A DNA stretch of 56,136 bases from assembly GCA_036269075.1 (NCBI GenBank), contig DATASX010000028.1:1-56136 (forward strand), given 5' to 3'. The notes beneath the pieces were generated by a model, which saw only the letters and a list, made by a program, of their open reading frames with translations, searched no databases and was not told the DNA's origin. Source of the stretch: Sporichthyaceae bacterium. Lineage in GTDB: Bacteria > Actinomycetota > Actinomycetes > Sporichthyales > Sporichthyaceae. Made by a program: the position numbers and the translations under genes. Shown here piece by piece: positions 39,341 to 47,940 of the stretch (within the stretch, counting starts at the first letter, position 1; every line of letters begins with the position of its first letter).

Positions 39341-40657
39341 TCAGAACGCGGTCGCGATCGGCTTGTGGACGTCGCCCCGCGGGAAGTGCTCCTCGGTCGG
39401 CGGCGTGAGGACCAAGCCGAGGTCCGGGCCGATCTCGCTCGCCACCCCGGCCAACTGGTCAGCGTCGAATCCCCAGAGCTTGGTGGCGTTCCCGCCGAGC
39501 ATCAGCCGGGCTTCGTCAGCCGGCACGCCCGCCGCGCCCAGGGTCGCCCGCAGCCAGTCCGTGGTTCCCGGCCCGGCACCCCAGGTGCCCTCGTGGTGCG
39601 GGTAGTCCATGCCGATGCAGAGCTTGTCCACGCCGATCTCGTGCCGCGCGGCGGCCTCGGCGCGGGAGAACAGCGAGGCGCCCAGGAAGATCTGCCGGTC
39701 GAAGTACTCCGCGGGCCGACGCGGCACGACCTCGCGGATGTCGCGACGCAGGTAGCTGCGGTCCCAGGTGTAGTTCATGCTGGCCCGCGCGCTGATGACC
39801 CAGCCGGAACCCTGCTCGGTCAGCACGAGCGTGAGGTTCGGGTGCTTCTCCAGGACCCCGCCCCAGATCAGGTGGGAGACGATCTGCTGGGTGAAGAAGA
39901 AGGCCTGAGCGGTCATCACCGGGGCGGCGCACGCCGGGTGCGGGATCGCCTTGAGCGTCTCGGTGGCCATGTGGTCGGTGATCGACGAGATCGCCGTGTG
40001 TGTGGACATCGGCATCTCGAGGGCCTCGAGCGTGTCCCAGATCGGCTCGTGCCGCTTGTGGAAGAACGGGGTGGACTCCGGCAGCGTCGGCGCGACGATG
40101 CCGACCAGGCCGTTCTGCTTGGCCCAGTGGATCTCCGCGACGGTGTCCTCGACGTCGGCGAAGCTGACCACCGCGAGCCCGCCGAGTCGTCCGGGGGCGG
40201 CCCGGCAGAAATCGGCCAACCAGCGGTTGTACGCCCCGTTCGCGGCCTCGATCTGCTCCGGGGTCCGCGTGTAGCCGATCATCGCGGCCTTCAGCGGCGG
40301 ATGCAGCTCCCAGGGCAACCCGAAATCAGGGAACAACACCTCGGCGGTGATGCCCTCGTGGTCGAGCTCCTTGATGCGCTGGTTCGGGTCGTACTGACCG
40401 GCCAACCGGCCGGGCTCGATGACGTTCTCGATCCAGTCGACGACCTGGTCCTCGTCGAGCCGGTTGCGCAGGCTCGCCGGGTCGATCGTGCGGGCACCCT
40501 CGCGGGCGAAGACGTCGCAGAACGCGTCGAACTCCTCGCGCAGGTGCGCCGGGAGGTACTGGCGGTACTCGGTCATCGCGGCGGTCGCATGGCCGTCGGA
40601 GGAGACGACGACTACGCGGTCCGCTGCCGAACCCGAGATGCCAACTGTCTGGGACAC
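39341..40657 (-). CDS. Amidohydrolase-2 family protein 2
   Basis: The 438-residue metal-dependent TIM-barrel protein is of the type often found in actinobacterial sterol and aromatic clusters. Features are VVVVSSDGHATAAMTEYR at the start (a DGH in place of the classic H-x-H), GITAEVLFPDFGLPWELHP, MPMSTHTAISSI with the His near 230, LTLVLTEQGSGWV and CIGMDYPHHEGTW (terminal Asp, about 355). GTG 40657 is supported by AGGGAGAAG; the open frame upstream lacks family sequence. It heads the operon amidohydrolase, ligase, SDR behind operator 14. It may decarboxylate or hydrolyse a C-C bond. Confidence 0.88.
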   Translation of the reverse strand: MSQTVGISGSAADRVVVVSSDGHATAAMTEYRQYLPAHLREEFDAFCDVFAREGARTIDPASLRNRLDEDQVVDWIENVIEPGRLAGQYDPNQRIKELDHEGITAEVLFPDFGLPWELHPPLKAAMIGYTRTPEQIEAANGAYNRWLADFCRAAPGRLGGLAVVSFADVEDTVAEIHWAKQNGLVGIVAPTLPESTPFFHKRHEPIWDTLEALEMPMSTHTAISSITDHMATETLKAIPHPACAAPVMTAQAFFFTQQIVSHLIWGGVLEKHPNLTLVLTEQGSGWVISARASMNYTWDRSYLRRDIREVVPRRPAEYFDRQIFLGASLFSRAEAAARHEIGVDKLCIGMDYPHHEGTWGAGPGTTDWLRATLGAAGVPADEARLMLGGNATKLWGFDADQLAGVASEIGPDLGLVLTPPTEEHFPRGDVHKPIATAF

Positions 40658-40740
40658 GGTCGCTTCTCCCTGCGGAGGATGCCGCGGTGCACGGCGAATT
40701 GCCCGGTGTGGCCGCAACCGTAGACTGCCTCCCCCGGCCC

Positions 40741-40760
40741 AGTCAACACTGGGGTTGATT
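40741..40760. promoter_or_regulatory. Cluster operator site 14
   Basis: AGTCAACACTGGGGTTGATT has one core mismatch. It lies 84 bp upstream of the amidohydrolase start and is the last copy found; beyond it the genes look like housekeeping chromosome. Confidence 0.78.
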
Positions 40761-40867
40761 AGCTTCCGACCCCCTGCTTCAATGGATCTCGAGGCCTGAC
40801 GAGCGCGCCGGATTCGACTCCGATCCGGTGCGACTCGATGCGTTCGGGCCCGGGCGCGGTCCAGCGG

Positions 40868-40896
40868 TCGGAATAACACCAACCGGCGTTTACAAT
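40868..40896 (+). promoter_or_regulatory. Possible gpgS promoter in the 355-bp gap 40658-41012
   Basis: TACAAT at 40891-40896 resembles a -10 box, with TCGGAA 17 bp upstream as a weak -35. The rest of the gap holds operator 14 at its left and a GC-rich leader of about 110 nt before gpgS; nothing else convincing was seen. Confidence 0.4.
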
Positions 40897-41012
40897 CTCC
40901 GAGAGCGGCTGCGGTACCGTCGTCGCGACCGGCCGGGCGGACCTGGCCGGTCACGCTTGCGTCGGGCAGTGCGCCGACCCGCTGGGCGATGCGAACGCGA
41001 CGAGGTGAGCAC

Positions 41013-42011
41013 TTGCAGCCCGACGTGAACGGTTGGTTCGCGCGCCGGACCAGCATGGCCGACGACTGGTCGGCCGAAGAGCTGCTGCACGCGAAACGGC
41101 GCCGCCGGCTCTCGGTCGCCGTGGTGCTGCCGGCGTTGAACGAGGAGCGCACGATCGGCGCGATCGTGAGCGCGATCCGGGAGCAGCTCGCGATCGAGGT
41201 GGCCCTCGTCGACGAGATCGTCGTGATCGACTCCGCATCAACCGACGGCACCGCCGCGGTGGCCACCGCCGCCGGGGCCCGGGTCGTGGCCGCAGCGAGC
41301 GTGCTGCCGCAGTTCGGCCCGGCCGCGGGCAAGGGCGACGCCATGTGGCGCTCACTGGCCGTGACTGAATCCGACCTCATCGTGTTCGTCGACGCCGACC
41401 TCGAACGCTTCCGAGCCGACGTCGTGCGCGGCCTGCTCGGCCCGCTACTGTGCGACGGCTCCGTCCACCTGGTCAAGGGCGCCTACGACCGGCCGTTGCG
41501 CGAGGGCCAGTCGGTGCTGCCGGCCGGTGGCGGCCGGGTCACCGAGCTGGTCGCCCGCCCGCTGCTCAACCTGCATTGGCCGCAACTGGCCGGCATCGTC
41601 CAGCCGCTGGCCGGCGAGTGGGCCGCCCGGCGCGACCTGCTCCAGGATCTGTCGTTCCCAGCCGGCTACGGCGTCGAGATCGCGGTGCTGCTCGACACCC
41701 TGCGCATCGCCGGCCTCGACGCCATCGCCCAGGTCGACCTCGGCGCCCGCCACCACCGCCACCAGGACGACGCCGCGCTCGGCCGCATGGCCGCCCAGGT
41801 CTGGCACGCGGTGCTGGCCCGGATGCCCGGCCTGGAGACACCCGAGGCCGACCATGCGCCGCTGACCGACTTCCGCCGCCAGGCCGGCCGGATCCGACCG
41901 CGCACCCAGGAGGTCGACCTGCGCGAGCGGCCGCCGATGGCCGAGATGCTGCGCCCGGACCGGCAGGTCGCGGCCTGCGGCGGGGCTCAGCCCCGGTCGT
42001 GGCGCAACTGA
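41013..42011 (+). CDS. gpgS: Glucosyl-3-phosphoglycerate synthase
   Basis: The 332-residue GT-A fold glycosyltransferase has VVLPALNEERTIGAIV at the start, IDSASTDGTAAVA, GKGDAMWRSL, and the metal-binding VFVDADLERF (D-x-D, about residue 128), then RPLLNLHWPQLAG. This matches actinobacterial GpgS, which makes glucosyl-3-phosphoglycerate from an NDP-glucose and 3-phosphoglycerate on the path to methylglucose lipopolysaccharides. TTG 41013 is preferred because GAGGTG lies 5 bp upstream; an ATG 24 bp earlier is possible. It converges on folP2 with a 25-bp overlap. In mycobacteria the same two genes are neighbours but in one direction. Confidence 0.9.
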   Translation: MQPDVNGWFARRTSMADDWSAEELLHAKRRRRLSVAVVLPALNEERTIGAIVSAIREQLAIEVALVDEIVVIDSASTDGTAAVATAAGARVVAAASVLPQFGPAAGKGDAMWRSLAVTESDLIVFVDADLERFRADVVRGLLGPLLCDGSVHLVKGAYDRPLREGQSVLPAGGGRVTELVARPLLNLHWPQLAGIVQPLAGEWAARRDLLQDLSFPAGYGVEIAVLLDTLRIAGLDAIAQVDLGARHHRHQDDAALGRMAAQVWHAVLARMPGLETPEADHAPLTDFRRQAGRIRPRTQEVDLRERPPMAEMLRPDRQVAACGGAQPRSWRN

Positions 42012-42880
42012 TCCGGCAGCAGGTAATCCCGCGGGATCTCCGCCCGGCCGCTGAGGTGCTCCACCACCGCGACGACGTCCCTGGCCATCGCGACGTCGTG
42101 GACGCGGGCCAGGTTGCCCGGCACGGTCGCCAGCACCGCCAACGCTGCCATCGACCCGGGGTCGCGACCGCGCGGTGAGCGGGCCAGGATCGCCCCGACG
42201 AAGTCCTTGCGCGACAGGGCCAGCAGCACCGGGCGACCCAGCGCCCGCACGGCCTCCAGCCGGCGCAGGACCGCCAGGGTCTGGTGCGGGGTCTTCGTGA
42301 AGTCCGGGCCCGGGTCGAGGATCAGCGCCCGCCGGGACAACCCCTGGGCGACCGCCAGTTCCATGCGCTCGGCGAGGAACGCCACCACGTCGGCGACGAC
42401 GTCGTCGTAGCGTTCCGGGTCCTGCAGGCGAACCTTGGGCTTGGCCCGGTTGTGCAGCACCACCAGCGCGGCGCCCCCGTCCGCGCAGATGGCGGCCACC
42501 TCCGGGTACAGCAGCCCGCTCACATCATTGATGATCGCAGCGCCGGCCGACACCACCGCGGCGACGACCTCGGGCTTGTAGGTGTCCACGCTGATCAGCA
42601 CGTCCGGATGGTTCGCCGCCAGCCACTCGACGATCGGCAGCACCCGCTCGAGCTCGGCGCGCGGGTCGACCTCGGGTTCACCGGTGATCGCGGACTGGCC
42701 ACCGATGTCGATCACGTCCGCCCCGGCCCGCACCAGATCGGCCGCCAATGCGATGCGGTCCGCCGCGGTGCGGTAGCGACCGCCGTCGGAGAACGACTCC
42801 GGACTGGCGTTGACGACGCCCATCACCCAGGTCCCGGTGATGTCCAGCGTCCGCCCCCGGACCTGCAACTGCACGGCCAC
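41987..42880 (-). CDS. folP2: Dihydropteroate synthase-like protein (FolP2 type)
   Basis: The 297-residue TIM-barrel enzyme has MGVVNASPESFSDGG (pyrophosphate loop, residues about 20-34), VIDIGGQSA, SVDTYKPEV, INDVSGLLYPE and LSRKDFVGAIL. Canonical synthases read T-P-D-S-F and usually K-R/T; NASPESFSD and the GpgS neighbour fit the FolP2 branch, whose synthase activity is disputed. The start is GTG (a second GTG two codons on). The enzyme would condense a pterin pyrophosphate with p-aminobenzoate, or do a related reaction. Confidence 0.88.
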   Translation of the reverse strand: MAVQLQVRGRTLDITGTWVMGVVNASPESFSDGGRYRTAADRIALAADLVRAGADVIDIGGQSAITGEPEVDPRAELERVLPIVEWLAANHPDVLISVDTYKPEVVAAVVSAGAAIINDVSGLLYPEVAAICADGGAALVVLHNRAKPKVRLQDPERYDDVVADVVAFLAERMELAVAQGLSRRALILDPGPDFTKTPHQTLAVLRRLEAVRALGRPVLLALSRKDFVGAILARSPRGRDPGSMAALAVLATVPGNLARVHDVAMARDVVAVVEHLSGRAEIPRDYLLPDQLRHDRG

Positions 42881-42916
42881 CGGCGAATCGTACGGCCTGC
42901 CCCGGCAGCCGGGGCC

Positions 42917-44602
42917 TCAGCGGTTGAAGGCGAGGTACTCGTGCACCGCGCGGACGGCGGCCGAGCCCTCGCCGACCGCGGCCGCGACCCGTTTGGTCGA
43001 CCCGGAGCGCAGGTCGCCGACGGCGAACAGACCCGGCTTGCTGGTCTCGAACGGCAGCGGGGCGCGGCCCAGCAGACCCCAGGCGGCGCCGAGGTTTTCG
43101 GGCTCCAGGTACCGGTCGGTCAGCACGAACCCGTGGTCGTCGAGCGCCGCGCAGCCGGACAGCCAGTCCGAGCCGGCGTCGGCACCGATGAACGAGAACA
43201 GTGCCTGGCAAGGCAGTTTGGTCTCCCCTTCGGGACTGGCGAGCACGACGTGCTCGAGGCCGAGTGTGCCTTGCAGGGCGCAAACCGTGGTCCGGGTGCG
43301 TAGCACGATGTTCGGGTTCTGCTCGATCCGGGCGACCAGGTAGCGGGACATGCTCGCCGCGAGGTCCTCGCCCCGGATCACGATCGTGACCGGGCTGCCC
43401 GACTCGGCCAGGAACATCGCCGCCTGACCGGCGGAGTTGCCGCCCCCGACGACCACGACCGGGGCCGGGGTGCAGGCCTTGGCCTCCATCTCGGTGGCGG
43501 CGTAGAACACGCTGGTGTCCTCGAACTCCGCCAAACCGGCGGCCGGGAGCCTGCGGTAACGCGCTCCCGTGGCGGCGATGACCGCGCGCGCATGGATCTG
43601 GCTGTCGTCGGACAGGTGGACCGTCAGATGCCCGTTGGTCTCCGAGAGTCCGACTGCCGCGCAGGGCAGGGAGAAGGCCGCGCCGAACTTCTCCCCCTGA
43701 ATCAGCGCCCGGTGCATCAGGTCGCCACCGGAGATCCCGGTCGGGAAGCCCAGGTAGTTCTCGATCCGCGAACTCCCGCCCGCCTGGCCACCGACCGCGA
43801 CCGACTCGACGGCCAACGTCGACAGGCCTTCGGACGCGCCGTAGACCGCGGCGGCCAGGCCGGCCGGGCCGGTCCCCACCACCACCAGGTCGAAACAGTG
43901 CCGGATCACGAAGTCGACGGTCAGCCCGAGGAACTCCGCCAACTCCCCGGTCGTCGGGCGACGCAGCACGGACTCGCCGGCGATCACCACGGGCAGATCC
44001 GTGGCCTGCACGGCGAATTCGCGCAGCAGGTCCTCGGCGGCCGGCTCCTTGTCCATGTCCAGCCACTGGTGCGGCACTCGGGCGCGCTGCAGGAACTCGA
44101 GCAGCCGACCGGACTCGGCGCAGTACCGCGACCCGACGACCCGGATCGAGGCCGCCGCGTCGGTCAGCAGCATCGACCGGCGGGCCAGGAACGCGGCCAG
44201 GATCGTGTCGGAGAGCCCGGGCCGGGTGGCGATGACTTCGCGCAGCGCTGCGGCCGGGACGACGAGGACCTCCCCGTCCTCCGTGACCCGTGCGGACACG
44301 AAGACCCGCAGCCCGGTCAGCAGATTCAGCTCGCCCAGGAAACGCCCGGCGCCGTGCCGGGCGACGATCCGCTCCGCGGACCCCGAACCGGCTATCGCCT
44401 CGATCGTTCCGGACAGCACTACGAAGAAGTCGTAAGACGCGTCGCCCTCGCGGTAGAGGTACTCCCCGGCCACAACGGCACGCCGAGTCCCGAAGGCTTC
44501 CAGTTCGGCGATCTGGTCCAGGCTCAGGCCACTGGCGACGGCCGGGTCGTCGATCACCGGCGCGCCTCCGTCCGCTCGTGCAGGCCGGATTTCGGCTGAC
44601 AC
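42917..44602 (-). CDS. Cyclic-nucleotide-binding / glutaredoxin-like / FAD reductase fusion lacking the CxxC
   Basis: The 561-residue protein has three parts. An N-terminal cNMP-binding beta-barrel (about 20-150) includes YLYREGDASYDFFVVLSG and GRFLGELNLLTG. A thioredoxin-fold segment (about 155-235) has a single Cys in GSRYCAESG. A thioredoxin-reductase-like part has the FAD motif VVVGTGPAGLAAAVYGASEG and NADPH motif VVVVGGGNSAGQAAMFLAES. The usual redox CATCDG before the NADPH motif reads AATEMEAK, so it cannot work as a normal disulfide reductase. It is coupled by 28 bp to the UBP zinc-finger gene. The GTG start has no clear ribosome site. Confidence 0.88.
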   Translation of the reverse strand: MSAEIRPARADGGAPVIDDPAVASGLSLDQIAELEAFGTRRAVVAGEYLYREGDASYDFFVVLSGTIEAIAGSGSAERIVARHGAGRFLGELNLLTGLRVFVSARVTEDGEVLVVPAAALREVIATRPGLSDTILAAFLARRSMLLTDAAASIRVVGSRYCAESGRLLEFLQRARVPHQWLDMDKEPAAEDLLREFAVQATDLPVVIAGESVLRRPTTGELAEFLGLTVDFVIRHCFDLVVVGTGPAGLAAAVYGASEGLSTLAVESVAVGGQAGGSSRIENYLGFPTGISGGDLMHRALIQGEKFGAAFSLPCAAVGLSETNGHLTVHLSDDSQIHARAVIAATGARYRRLPAAGLAEFEDTSVFYAATEMEAKACTPAPVVVVGGGNSAGQAAMFLAESGSPVTIVIRGEDLAASMSRYLVARIEQNPNIVLRTRTTVCALQGTLGLEHVVLASPEGETKLPCQALFSFIGADAGSDWLSGCAALDDHGFVLTDRYLEPENLGAAWGLLGRAPLPFETSKPGLFAVGDLRSGSTKRVAAAVGEGSAAVRAVHEYLAFNR

Positions 44603-44630
44603 TGTGACATTGGTTCACTCGCAAGCTCGC

Positions 44631-44927
44631 TCACGGGTGGGCCGGGCTACTGGTGTCGCCGGCCAGTTCGAAGGCCACCTGGTCGAGGAAGCACCAGTAC
44701 CAGTCCTCGCCGGGTTCGAACGACTGGACCAGCGGGTGGCCGCTGGCTCGATAATGCGCGGTGGCGTGGCGGTGCGGCGAGCTGTCGCAGCAGCCGACGT
44801 GGCCGCAGCCTGCGCACCGGCGCAGATGAACCCAGGTCCCGCCGGTGAGCAAGCACTCGTGGCAACCGGCTGGATCGCTGGGTGCCGCGCCGCTGATCAC
44901 TTCCAGATGACTGCACGGACCGTCCAC
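44631..44927 (-). CDS. UBP-type zinc-finger protein
   Basis: The 98-residue protein is almost entirely a ZnF-UBP domain. It has CSHLEV at the N-terminus, CHECLLTGGTWVHLRRCAGC, GHVGCCDSS, and the His pair in RHATAHYRASGHPLVQSFE, ending WYWCFLDQVAFEL. GTG 44927 is chosen because GGGAGGTG lies 5-6 bp upstream. It precedes the cNMP/FAD fusion in one operon. In eukaryotes this finger binds ubiquitin C-termini; bacterial versions next to FAD reductases are not explained. Confidence 0.9.
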   Translation of the reverse strand: MDGPCSHLEVISGAAPSDPAGCHECLLTGGTWVHLRRCAGCGHVGCCDSSPHRHATAHYRASGHPLVQSFEPGEDWYWCFLDQVAFELAGDTSSPAHP

Positions 44928-44997
44928 GCCGCACCTCCCGCTCGCGCCTGGAACGACCGTACCCGGCGCGGCGGCGCCGGACGAGATCACGTGGCGA

Positions 44998-45030
44998 AGG
45001 CGTGGTCCAACCGCAGTTCGGACCACGCCT
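44998..45030 (-). terminator. Terminator after lon
   Basis: AGGCGTGGTCC and GGACCACGCCT form a perfect 11-bp stem with an 11-nt loop, 13 bp beyond the lon stop. There is no T-run. Confidence 0.75.
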
Positions 45031-45043
45031 CCCGTTACTCGGT

Positions 45044-47383
45044 TCAGGCGGCCGCCGCCGCCGCTTCCGGTTGGCTCAGCGCCAGCCGCAGCACGTCGCG
45101 GACGTCCCCGACCGGGTGGATCGTCAACCGGTTGCGAACCTCCTCCGGCACGTCGTCCAGGTCCGGCTCGTTGCGGGCGGGGATCAGCACGGTGGTGATT
45201 CCCGCCCGGTCGGCGGCCAGCAACTTCTGCTTCACCCCGCCGATCGGCAGGACCCGGCCGGTCAGCGACACCTCGCCGGTCATCGCGACCTCCGGCCGCA
45301 CCGGTCGCCCGGACAGCAGTGAGGCCAGGGCCGTGGTCATCGTGACCCCCGCGCTCGGACCGTCCTTGGGGACGGCCCCGGCGGGCACGTGAATGTGCAC
45401 GCCGCGCTCCTCCAACGCCGCGGTGGGCAACCCCAGCGCGGCCCCGTTGGCTCGCAGGAACGACAGGGCGATCTGCGCGGACTCCTTCATGACCTCGCCG
45501 AGCTGACCGGTGATCGTGACGCCGGACGACCCGGTGCCGACCTCGGCCAGCGAGGCCTCCACGAACAGCACGTCGCCCCCGGCGCCGGTGACTGCCAGCC
45601 CGGTCGCCACTCCGGGCAACACGGTCCGCTCGGCCGATTCCGGCAGGTGCCGCGGCCGACCCAGGTAGGTCGGCAGGTCCTCGGCGTCGACGGTGACCGC
45701 CTCGGCGTCGTCCGGCCGGGCTGCCAACTTGCGCAGCACGCGGGCGATCTGCCGTTCCAGGTCGCGCACCCCGGCTTCCCTGGTGTACTCGCCGGCGAGC
45801 CGGTGCAGGGCAGCGTCGGTCACCGAGACGTCGTCGGTGGTCAACCCGGCCCGTTCGATCTGACGTGCCATCAGATGGTCGCGGGCGATCAGCACCTTCT
45901 CCTCCTCGGTGTAGCCGTCGAGGCGGATCAGCTCCATGCGGTCCAACAGCGGGCCCGGGATCGACTCCAACGTGTTCGCCGTGGCCAGGAACAGCACGTC
46001 GGACAGGTCGAGCTCGACCTCCAGGTAGTGGTCGCGGAACGTGTGGTTCTGCGCCGGGTCCAGGACCTCCAGCAGCGCCGCGGTCGGGTCGCCCCGGTAG
46101 TCCGCGCCGACCTTGTCGACCTCGTCGAGCAGCATGACCGGGTTCATCGACCCGGCCTCCTGCAACGCCCGCGCGATCCGGCCCGGCAGGGCGCCGACGT
46201 AGGTCCGCCGGTGCCCGCGGATCTCGGCCTCGTCGCGGACGCCGCCGAGTGCGACGCGCACGAACTTACGGCCCATCGCCCGAGCAACCGACTCACCCAG
46301 CGAGGTCTTGCCGACCCCGGGCGGCCCGACCAGCGCAAGCACCGCGCCGGACCGACGGCCGCCCACCACGCCGAGGCCACGTTCGGCCCGGCGCCGGCGC
46401 ACGGCCAGGTACTCGACGATGCGGTCCTTCACGTCGGACAGCCCGGCGTGATCGGCATCGAGCACCGAGCGCGCACCGAGCAGGTCGTAGGCATCCTCGG
46501 AGCGGTCGTTCCACGGCAGGGCCAGGATCGTGTCCAGCCAGGTACGGATCCAGCCCACCTCGGGCGAGGAGTCGGAGGTCCGCTCCAACTTCTCGACCTC
46601 TGCCAGTGCCGCCTCGCGGACCTTCTCCGGCAGGTCGGCCGCCTCGACGCGAGCCCGGTAGTCCTGCTCCTCGGTGGCCGGGGTGCCGGTCAGCTCGGCC
46701 AGTTCCTTGCGGACCGCGGCCAACTGTTGGCGCAGCAGGAATTCCCGTTGCTGCTTCTCCATGCCCTCGGCGACGTCCTTGCGGATCGTCTCGGCCACGT
46801 CGAGTTCGGCGAGGTGCTCCCGGCTCCAGGTGAGCAGGTTCCGCAACCGGTCGGCGACGTCGGTGGTCTCGAGCAGGTAGATCTTCTGAGCCCGGGTCAG
46901 ATACGGCGCGTACCCGGCCAGGTCGGCCAGCGCCGCCGGATCCTCCATGTTCTTCAGGGAATCCACGAACTGCCAGGCCCCGCGTTGCTGCAGGATCGAC
47001 GTGGCCACAGTGCGGTACTCCCGGGCCAAGGAGGCCACGGTCTCGTCCGCGTCCTCCGGCAGCGACTCGACCTCGACCCACAGCGCGGCACCCGCGCCGA
47101 CGCTGCCGGTGCCGATGCGGGCCCGGCCGGTACCCCGCACGACGGCCACGTGCTCGCCGCCACGCATGCGCCCGACCTGCTCGATCACCGCGACCGTGCC
47201 GAGGCGCGGGTACTTGCCGTTCTCCCGCGGGACCAGCAGGACCTTCGACCCATCCAGTTGCGCCGCCTCAATCGCGGCGCGGGTCTCGGACTCCTCCAGC
47301 GACAGCGGGACCACCATGCCCGGGAGGACGACGATCCCCTCCAGGGGCAGCAGCGGAAGTGTCAGCGACTCGTTCACGCGCAC
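45044..47383 (-). CDS. lon: ATP-dependent protease Lon
   Basis: The 779-residue protein has the full LonA layout: an N-terminal LAN domain (LPLLPLEGIVVLPGMVVPLS, first about 200 residues), a coiled middle, AAA+ with Walker A GPPGVGKTS (about 352) and Walker B MLLDEVDKVG, then the protease domain with catalytic Ser in KDGPSAGVTM (about 676) and Lys in GGVKQKLLAADRAG (about 719). It degrades misfolded and regulatory proteins in the cytoplasm. GTG 47383 follows AAGAGG. No HspR-type inverted repeat was seen upstream. Confidence 0.97.
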   Translation of the reverse strand: MRVNESLTLPLLPLEGIVVLPGMVVPLSLEESETRAAIEAAQLDGSKVLLVPRENGKYPRLGTVAVIEQVGRMRGGEHVAVVRGTGRARIGTGSVGAGAALWVEVESLPEDADETVASLAREYRTVATSILQQRGAWQFVDSLKNMEDPAALADLAGYAPYLTRAQKIYLLETTDVADRLRNLLTWSREHLAELDVAETIRKDVAEGMEKQQREFLLRQQLAAVRKELAELTGTPATEEQDYRARVEAADLPEKVREAALAEVEKLERTSDSSPEVGWIRTWLDTILALPWNDRSEDAYDLLGARSVLDADHAGLSDVKDRIVEYLAVRRRRAERGLGVVGGRRSGAVLALVGPPGVGKTSLGESVARAMGRKFVRVALGGVRDEAEIRGHRRTYVGALPGRIARALQEAGSMNPVMLLDEVDKVGADYRGDPTAALLEVLDPAQNHTFRDHYLEVELDLSDVLFLATANTLESIPGPLLDRMELIRLDGYTEEEKVLIARDHLMARQIERAGLTTDDVSVTDAALHRLAGEYTREAGVRDLERQIARVLRKLAARPDDAEAVTVDAEDLPTYLGRPRHLPESAERTVLPGVATGLAVTGAGGDVLFVEASLAEVGTGSSGVTITGQLGEVMKESAQIALSFLRANGAALGLPTAALEERGVHIHVPAGAVPKDGPSAGVTMTTALASLLSGRPVRPEVAMTGEVSLTGRVLPIGGVKQKLLAADRAGITTVLIPARNEPDLDDVPEEVRNRLTIHPVGDVRDVLRLALSQPEAAAAAA

Positions 47384-47514
47384 CCCAATCCTCTTTGAGA
47401 ACTGGAGAACGTGGTGAGCGAGCCGCGAAATTCCGTCCTGCGGTTACGCCGTCAGCGCAGCGTGGTCGGGAATACGAAAGCGTTCAGCGTTTCGGCGCCC
47501 GTGCCGCGGCCACG

Positions 47515-47940
47515 TCAGGGAACGACGACCACCGGGGTGTCCGCGTGCCGGACCAGTCGGCTGGCCACCGACCCGAGCATGTGCCGGCTGGGGTGCCGGG
47601 CCCGACCCACCACGATCGCGTCGGCCTTCAGCTCGTGGGCGACGGCGATCAACTCGGCCTCGGCCTCACCGTTTCGCGTCAGATAGCGCCAGCGGCCGGG
47701 CAGGAACTCGTTCAGGACGGCCGCGCGTTCGGGCGATAGCTCCGGCGGGTCCAGCGGCGGCGGGACGAACCCGATGGACGCCCCGGGCAGGGGAACGGCG
47801 GTCACCAGCACGAGCTCCGAGCCCTGCCGCCGAGCCGTCCCGACGGCCCAGCCGAGGGCGTGGCTCGCCGCCTCGGAGTCGTCGACCCCGACGACCACGG
47901 TTCCCGGACCGTCGCGCCCTATCTCGAACCCTGCGCCCAT
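47515..47940 (-). CDS. Universal stress protein (UspA family)
   Basis: The 141-residue single-domain Usp has TVVVGVDDSEAASHALGWAV at the start and VVGRARHPSRHMLGSVASRL, then DTPVVVV at the end. The ATP-binding pattern is G-x2-G-x9-G-S; here the second Gly is Arg (GRAR), so nucleotide binding is uncertain. ATG 47940 follows GGGGGA. Its 5' part lies under the out-of-frame extension of the upstream YcnI-like gene. Confidence 0.88.
   Translation of the reverse strand: MGAGFEIGRDGPGTVVVGVDDSEAASHALGWAVGTARRQGSELVLVTAVPLPGASIGFVPPPLDPPELSPERAAVLNEFLPGRWRYLTRNGEAEAELIAVAHELKADAIVVGRARHPSRHMLGSVASRLVRHADTPVVVVP

Noticed and set aside
1520-40760. Identity of the cluster operator with the KstR or KstR2 boxes of mycobacterial sterol catabolism
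   Set aside because: The remembered KstR and KstR2 motifs have different arms and shorter spacing. The enzyme set overlaps with sterol genes but the operator GTCAAC-N6-GTTGAC does not match, so no such label is given.
41013-42880. Considering folP2 as the main folate dihydropteroate synthase
   Set aside because: The pterin loop (NASPESFSD) and the gpgS neighbour fit the FolP2 branch; a canonical folP would be expected in a folate operon elsewhere.
45044-47514. HspR/HAIR or ClgR operator before lon
   Set aside because: No convincing inverted repeat of the HAIR type was found. The CGAAA...TTTCG arms at 47475-47494 are short and could be chance.
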